A stretch of 64,000 bases of DNA from Lutibaculum baratangense AMV1 (GTDB lineage: Bacteria > Pseudomonadota > Alphaproteobacteria > Rhizobiales > Tepidamorphaceae), in the NCBI RefSeq assembly GCF_000496075.1, contig NZ_AWXZ01000038.1, positions 62,001-126,000 on the forward strand. Reading direction: 5' to 3'. Under the pieces are notes generated by a model. It was not told where the DNA came from. It made no database searches and saw only the letters and a list, made by a program, of their open reading frames with translations. The number at the start of each line of letters is the position of its first letter. Position 1 is the first letter of the stretch. Below are positions 61,032-64,000 of the stretch, piece by piece. Made by a program: the position numbers and the translations under genes.

Positions 61032-62506
61032 GCGCCATCGCCGTCGCCGCGGCGTTCGCGGCGCCCGTGGATGCGCAGGCGAAGGACGTGCTCACCATCG
61101 ACCTCGTGAACGAGCCTTCGTCGCTCGATCCGCACGGCCAGTGGAACCCGGACAGCTACTACGTCTACCGCAACGTCTTCGACAACATGGTCACCCGCGA
61201 CAATGACGGCGAGATCGTGCCGCAGGTCGCGGAATCGTGGGAGCGGCTCTCCGACACGGAGGTGCAGTTCAACCTGCGCGACGACATCACCTTCCACGAC
61301 GGCGAGCCGCTCACGGCGGAGGACGTCGTCTACTCTGTCGAGCGCATCACCGATCCCGAGTTCGCGAGCCCGCAGCTCGGGCAGTTCGACAAGATCGTGA
61401 AGGCCGAGGCGAAGGACGACCAAACGGTCGTGCTGACGACCGACGGCCCCTACCCCGTGCTCCTGCCGCAGCTCGTGAAGCTGTCGATCGTGCCGAAGCA
61501 CGTCGTCGAGGAAGTCGGCGCCGAAGAGTTCAACCTGAAGCCCGTCGGCAGCGGGCCGTACGTGTTCGAGGAGTGGCGGCGCGGCGTCCAGGTGACGCTG
61601 ACGCGCAACGAGGACTACTGGGGCGACAAGGGCGCCTTCGCGACCGCCGTCTTCCGCGCCGTGCCCGACGCGGCGACCCGCCTCGCCGACCTGCAGTCCG
61701 GGGCGGCCGACCTCGTCGTGACGCTCGATTCCGACCAGGCGCGCCAGCTCGAGACCTACCCGAACGCGAAGCCCCTGATCGTCCAGACCGAGCGTGTCGG
61801 CTATTTCGCGATGAACTCGACGAAGGCGCCGCTCGACGACGTGCGGATACGCCGGGCGATCGCGCTGGCGATCGACAAGGAGGGCATCGTCGAGGGCATC
61901 CTCGCCGGCGGCGAGCAGGTCGTCGGCGAACTCGTGTCGCCGGCGCATTTCGGATGGGTCGGGGACATCGAGCCTTTCTCCTACGATCCTGAGGAGGCCA
62001 AGTCCCTGATCGCCGAGGTGGGAGAGGCCGCCAAGACCCCGATGAAGCTCGCGACCTCGCCGGTCTTCGACCAGAAGATCGTCCAGGCGATCCAGCAGAT
62101 GCTGACCGAGGTCGGCCTGAACGTCGAGATCGAGATGACCGACATGGCGACCTGGCTCAGGAACCAGCAGGTTTCCAACGAGGAGGCGCCCATGCTGACC
62201 TTCTCGCGCTGGTCCTGCGCCTGCCAGGATGCCGATGGCATCATGTTCCCGCTCCTGCGCTCCGGGCAGTCCTGGTCGCGCTGGTCGAGCGACGAGGTGG
62301 ACGCGCTGCTCGACCGGGGACGTTCCTCGCTCGACGAGGCGGAGCGGCTCGAAGCCTATGGCGCGCTGCACGAGCTCGTGAAGGAAGAGGTGCCGCTCAT
62401 CCCGCTCTACCAGGCGGCGATCATCTACGGTGGCAACGAGGCGCTCGAATGGATGCCCACGGCCAACGAGAGCATGTTCCTCAACCGGATGGGATGGTCC
62501 GAATAG
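61007..62506 (+). CDS. ABC transporter substrate-binding protein (peptide/nickel type, SBP_bac_5), copy 1
   Basis: 499 aa with signal peptide MVWKAGLIGAIAVAAAFAAPVDAQA-K. Typical family-5 features: NEPSSLDPHGQWNPDSYYVY, DITFHDGEPLTAEDVVYSVE, SGPYVFEEWRRGVQVTLTRN, RAIALAIDKEGIVEGILAGG and the RWSCACQDADGIMFPLL region that may shape the ligand pocket. GAGGGGG precedes the ATG. It is followed 76 bases later by a close paralogue. No permease or ATPase gene is visible before the window ends. Confidence 0.92.
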   Translation: MVWKAGLIGAIAVAAAFAAPVDAQAKDVLTIDLVNEPSSLDPHGQWNPDSYYVYRNVFDNMVTRDNDGEIVPQVAESWERLSDTEVQFNLRDDITFHDGEPLTAEDVVYSVERITDPEFASPQLGQFDKIVKAEAKDDQTVVLTTDGPYPVLLPQLVKLSIVPKHVVEEVGAEEFNLKPVGSGPYVFEEWRRGVQVTLTRNEDYWGDKGAFATAVFRAVPDAATRLADLQSGAADLVVTLDSDQARQLETYPNAKPLIVQTERVGYFAMNSTKAPLDDVRIRRAIALAIDKEGIVEGILAGGEQVVGELVSPAHFGWVGDIEPFSYDPEEAKSLIAEVGEAAKTPMKLATSPVFDQKIVQAIQQMLTEVGLNVEIEMTDMATWLRNQQVSNEEAPMLTFSRWSCACQDADGIMFPLLRSGQSWSRWSSDEVDALLDRGRSSLDEAERLEAYGALHELVKEEVPLIPLYQAAIIYGGNEALEWMPTANESMFLNRMGWSE

Positions 62507-62582
62507 ATCGGCCGATGCCGCGCCATACGCGCCGGGACGGGGCACGGTGCCCCGCCCACCTTTCACGGGAGCAGGAAGACAG

Positions 62583-64000
62583 ATGACACGACCCCGTACG
62601 CGCCTCGCAACCCTCGTCCTGGGCGCCGCCGTCGCCACGGCTGCCTTCGCGCCCGAGATGGCTTTCGCGCAGGCGAAGCCGGAGATCACGATCGACCTCG
62701 TGAACGAGCCGTCCTCGCTCGACCCGCACGGCCAGTGGAATCCCGACAGCTACTACGTCTACCGCAACGTCTTCGACAACGTCGTCACGCGCGACAACGA
62801 GGGCAACGTCGTCCCCGAGATCGCGACGGAGTGGACACGGCTCTCCGACACCGAGGTCGAGTTCACGCTCCGCGACGACATCACCTTCCACGACGGCGAG
62901 CCCCTGACGGCCGAGGACGTCGTCTATTCCATCGAGCGCATCACGGATCCCGAATTCGGCAGTCCGCAGCTCGGCCAGTTCGACAAGATCACGGGCGCCG
63001 AGGCGACCGGCGATCACACCGTCGTCCTGACGACGGACGGGCCCTATCCCGTCCTCCTCGCGCAGCTCGTGAAGCTCTCCGTGGTGCCGAAGCACGTCGT
63101 CGAGGAGGTCGGTGCCGAGGCCTTCAACCTGAACCCGGTCGGTTCGGGTCCCTACAGGTTCGAGGAGTGGCAGCGCGGCGTCTCCGTCACCCTGTCCCGC
63201 TATGACGACTACTGGGGTGAGAAGGGGCCGTTCGAGACCGCCGTCTTCCGCGCGGTGCCAGACGCCTCGACGCGCATGGCCGATCTGCAGGCCGGGACGG
63301 CGGATCTCGTCGTCACGCTCGATTCCGACCAGGCGCGCCAGCTCGAGACGTCGCCGGGCGTGAAGCCGCTCATCGTGCAGACCGAGCGCGTCGCCTTCCT
63401 CGGCCTCAACACGACCAAGCCGCCCTTCGACGATCCGCAGGCCCGCAAGGCGGTGGCGCTGGCGATCGACAAGGAAGGCATCGTCGAGGGTCTGCTCGCG
63501 GGCGGCGAACAGGTCGTGGGCGAGCTCGCCTCCCCCGCCCATTTCGGCTGGGTCGACGGTATCGAGGCCTACCCTTACGACCCCGAGCAGGCGAAGGAGT
63601 TGATCGAACAGGCTGGCGCCGGAGGCACGGAGATCCGGTTCGCCACCTCGCCGGTCTTCGACCAGCGCATCGTGCAGGCGGTGCAGCAGATGCTGTCGGA
63701 GGTCGGGCTGAACGTCTCGATCGACCTCACCGACATGGCGACCTACCTGCAAAAGGCGCAGGGGCCGCTCGCGGATCGGCCGCAGATCAGCTTCGGCCGC
63801 TGGTCGTGCGCCTGCCAGGATGCGGACGGCATCATGTATCCGCTGCTGCACTCCTCCTCCAACTGGTCGCGCTACCAGAACACGGAGATGGACGCGCTGC
63901 TCGAGGAGGGCCGCTCCTCGCTCGACGAGGCGACGCGGCTCGCCGCTTACGAGAAGGCGCACCGGATCGTGAGGGACGACGTCGCCATCCTGCCGCTCTA
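62583..64000 (+). CDS. ABC transporter substrate-binding protein (SBP_bac_5), copy 2, cut by the window end
   Basis: At least 472 aa, open at 64000. Signal peptide MTRPRTRLATLVLGAAVATA...AFAQA. It shares with copy 1 the runs NEPSSLDPHGQWNPDSYYVY, DGEPLTAEDVVYS, LVVTLDSDQARQLET, GGEQVVGEL and RWSCACQDADGIM, so the two are tandem duplicates. Differences cluster in the signal peptide and in 355-400 (GAGGTEIRFATSPVFDQRIV; YLQKAQGPLADRPQISFG), suggesting diverged ligand range. GGGAGCAGGAAGA precedes the ATG. Confidence 0.92.
   Translation, partial: MTRPRTRLATLVLGAAVATAAFAPEMAFAQAKPEITIDLVNEPSSLDPHGQWNPDSYYVYRNVFDNVVTRDNEGNVVPEIATEWTRLSDTEVEFTLRDDITFHDGEPLTAEDVVYSIERITDPEFGSPQLGQFDKITGAEATGDHTVVLTTDGPYPVLLAQLVKLSVVPKHVVEEVGAEAFNLNPVGSGPYRFEEWQRGVSVTLSRYDDYWGEKGPFETAVFRAVPDASTRMADLQAGTADLVVTLDSDQARQLETSPGVKPLIVQTERVAFLGLNTTKPPFDDPQARKAVALAIDKEGIVEGLLAGGEQVVGELASPAHFGWVDGIEAYPYDPEQAKELIEQAGAGGTEIRFATSPVFDQRIVQAVQQMLSEVGLNVSIDLTDMATYLQKAQGPLADRPQISFGRWSCACQDADGIMYPLLHSSSNWSRYQNTEMDALLEEGRSSLDEATRLAAYEKAHRIVRDDVAILPL

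Overview
The window is GC-rich, gene-dense bacterial DNA, most likely from an alphaproteobacterium of the Hyphomicrobiales (Rhizobiales). The evidence is a C4-pathway 5-aminolevulinate synthase, the alphaproteobacterial block murA / DUF2948 / UPF0262 / low-molecular-weight phosphatase / infA remnant / maf, several TRAP and ABC solute uptake systems, and many GntR-FCD regulators. I saw no transposase, integrase, CRISPR array, rRNA or replication origin.

Layout. 1-4.2 kb: housekeeping block on the minus strand (maf, a decayed infA, phosphatase, UPF0262, DUF2948, murA, a small basic protein), then tRNA-Thr(GGT) on the plus strand. 4.3-12.9 kb, plus strand: a secreted TagO/VasI-like protein, hemA behind an FNR/FixK-type box, a glycerophosphodiesterase, cydD-cydC, and a siderophore-interacting protein. 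13.0-15.8 kb: a TAXI-type TRAP transporter. 15.8-21.2 kb, minus: a thioredoxin-NhaA fusion, an HpxZ-like protein and a DctPQM TRAP transporter. 21.4-27 kb: a branched-chain-amino-acid-type ABC transporter in which LivM, LivG and LivF are one polypeptide, with a divergent TetR regulator. 27-38.5 kb: a catabolic island with an MBL-fold hydrolase, an LDH2-family dehydrogenase, a PDC-hydrolase-like amidohydrolase, a second DctPQM, an isocitrate/isopropylmalate-dehydrogenase-like enzyme, an aconitase-family hydratase, a GntR regulator with two winged helices, and a uronate-dehydrogenase-like enzyme. 38.7-40 kb: two membrane proteins. 40.1-49.7 kb: a GntR regulator divergent from a long operon (DUF1185, alpha/beta hydrolase, flavin reductase, LLM flavin monooxygenase, aldehyde dehydrogenase, polyamine-type ABC importer). 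49.7-54.3 kb: an N-methylproline-demethylase-like flavoprotein and an MttB-family methyltransferase, divergent from a LysR regulator. 54.4-60 kb: a decayed zone with an alpha/beta hydrolase, a broken Abhydrolase_9 gene, a DMT transporter, an ABM-like gene that has lost its stop, and fused pieces of dapA-like, SDR, TRAP-permease and EAL-domain genes. 60.2-64 kb: a GntR regulator and two tandem paralogous peptide-type ABC binding proteins; the second runs off the window.

How it fits together: apart from the core block and the heme/cytochrome genes, the window is mostly 'importer + regulator + oxidative enzymes' modules for small carboxylates, amines or methylated compounds. The best candidates for undescribed biochemistry are the Rut-like operon at 40.9-49.7 kb, the aconitase/IDH-like TRAP island at 29.8-37.5 kb, and the MttB plus N-methylproline demethylase pair at 49.7-53.3 kb. 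No substrate can be fixed from sequence alone.
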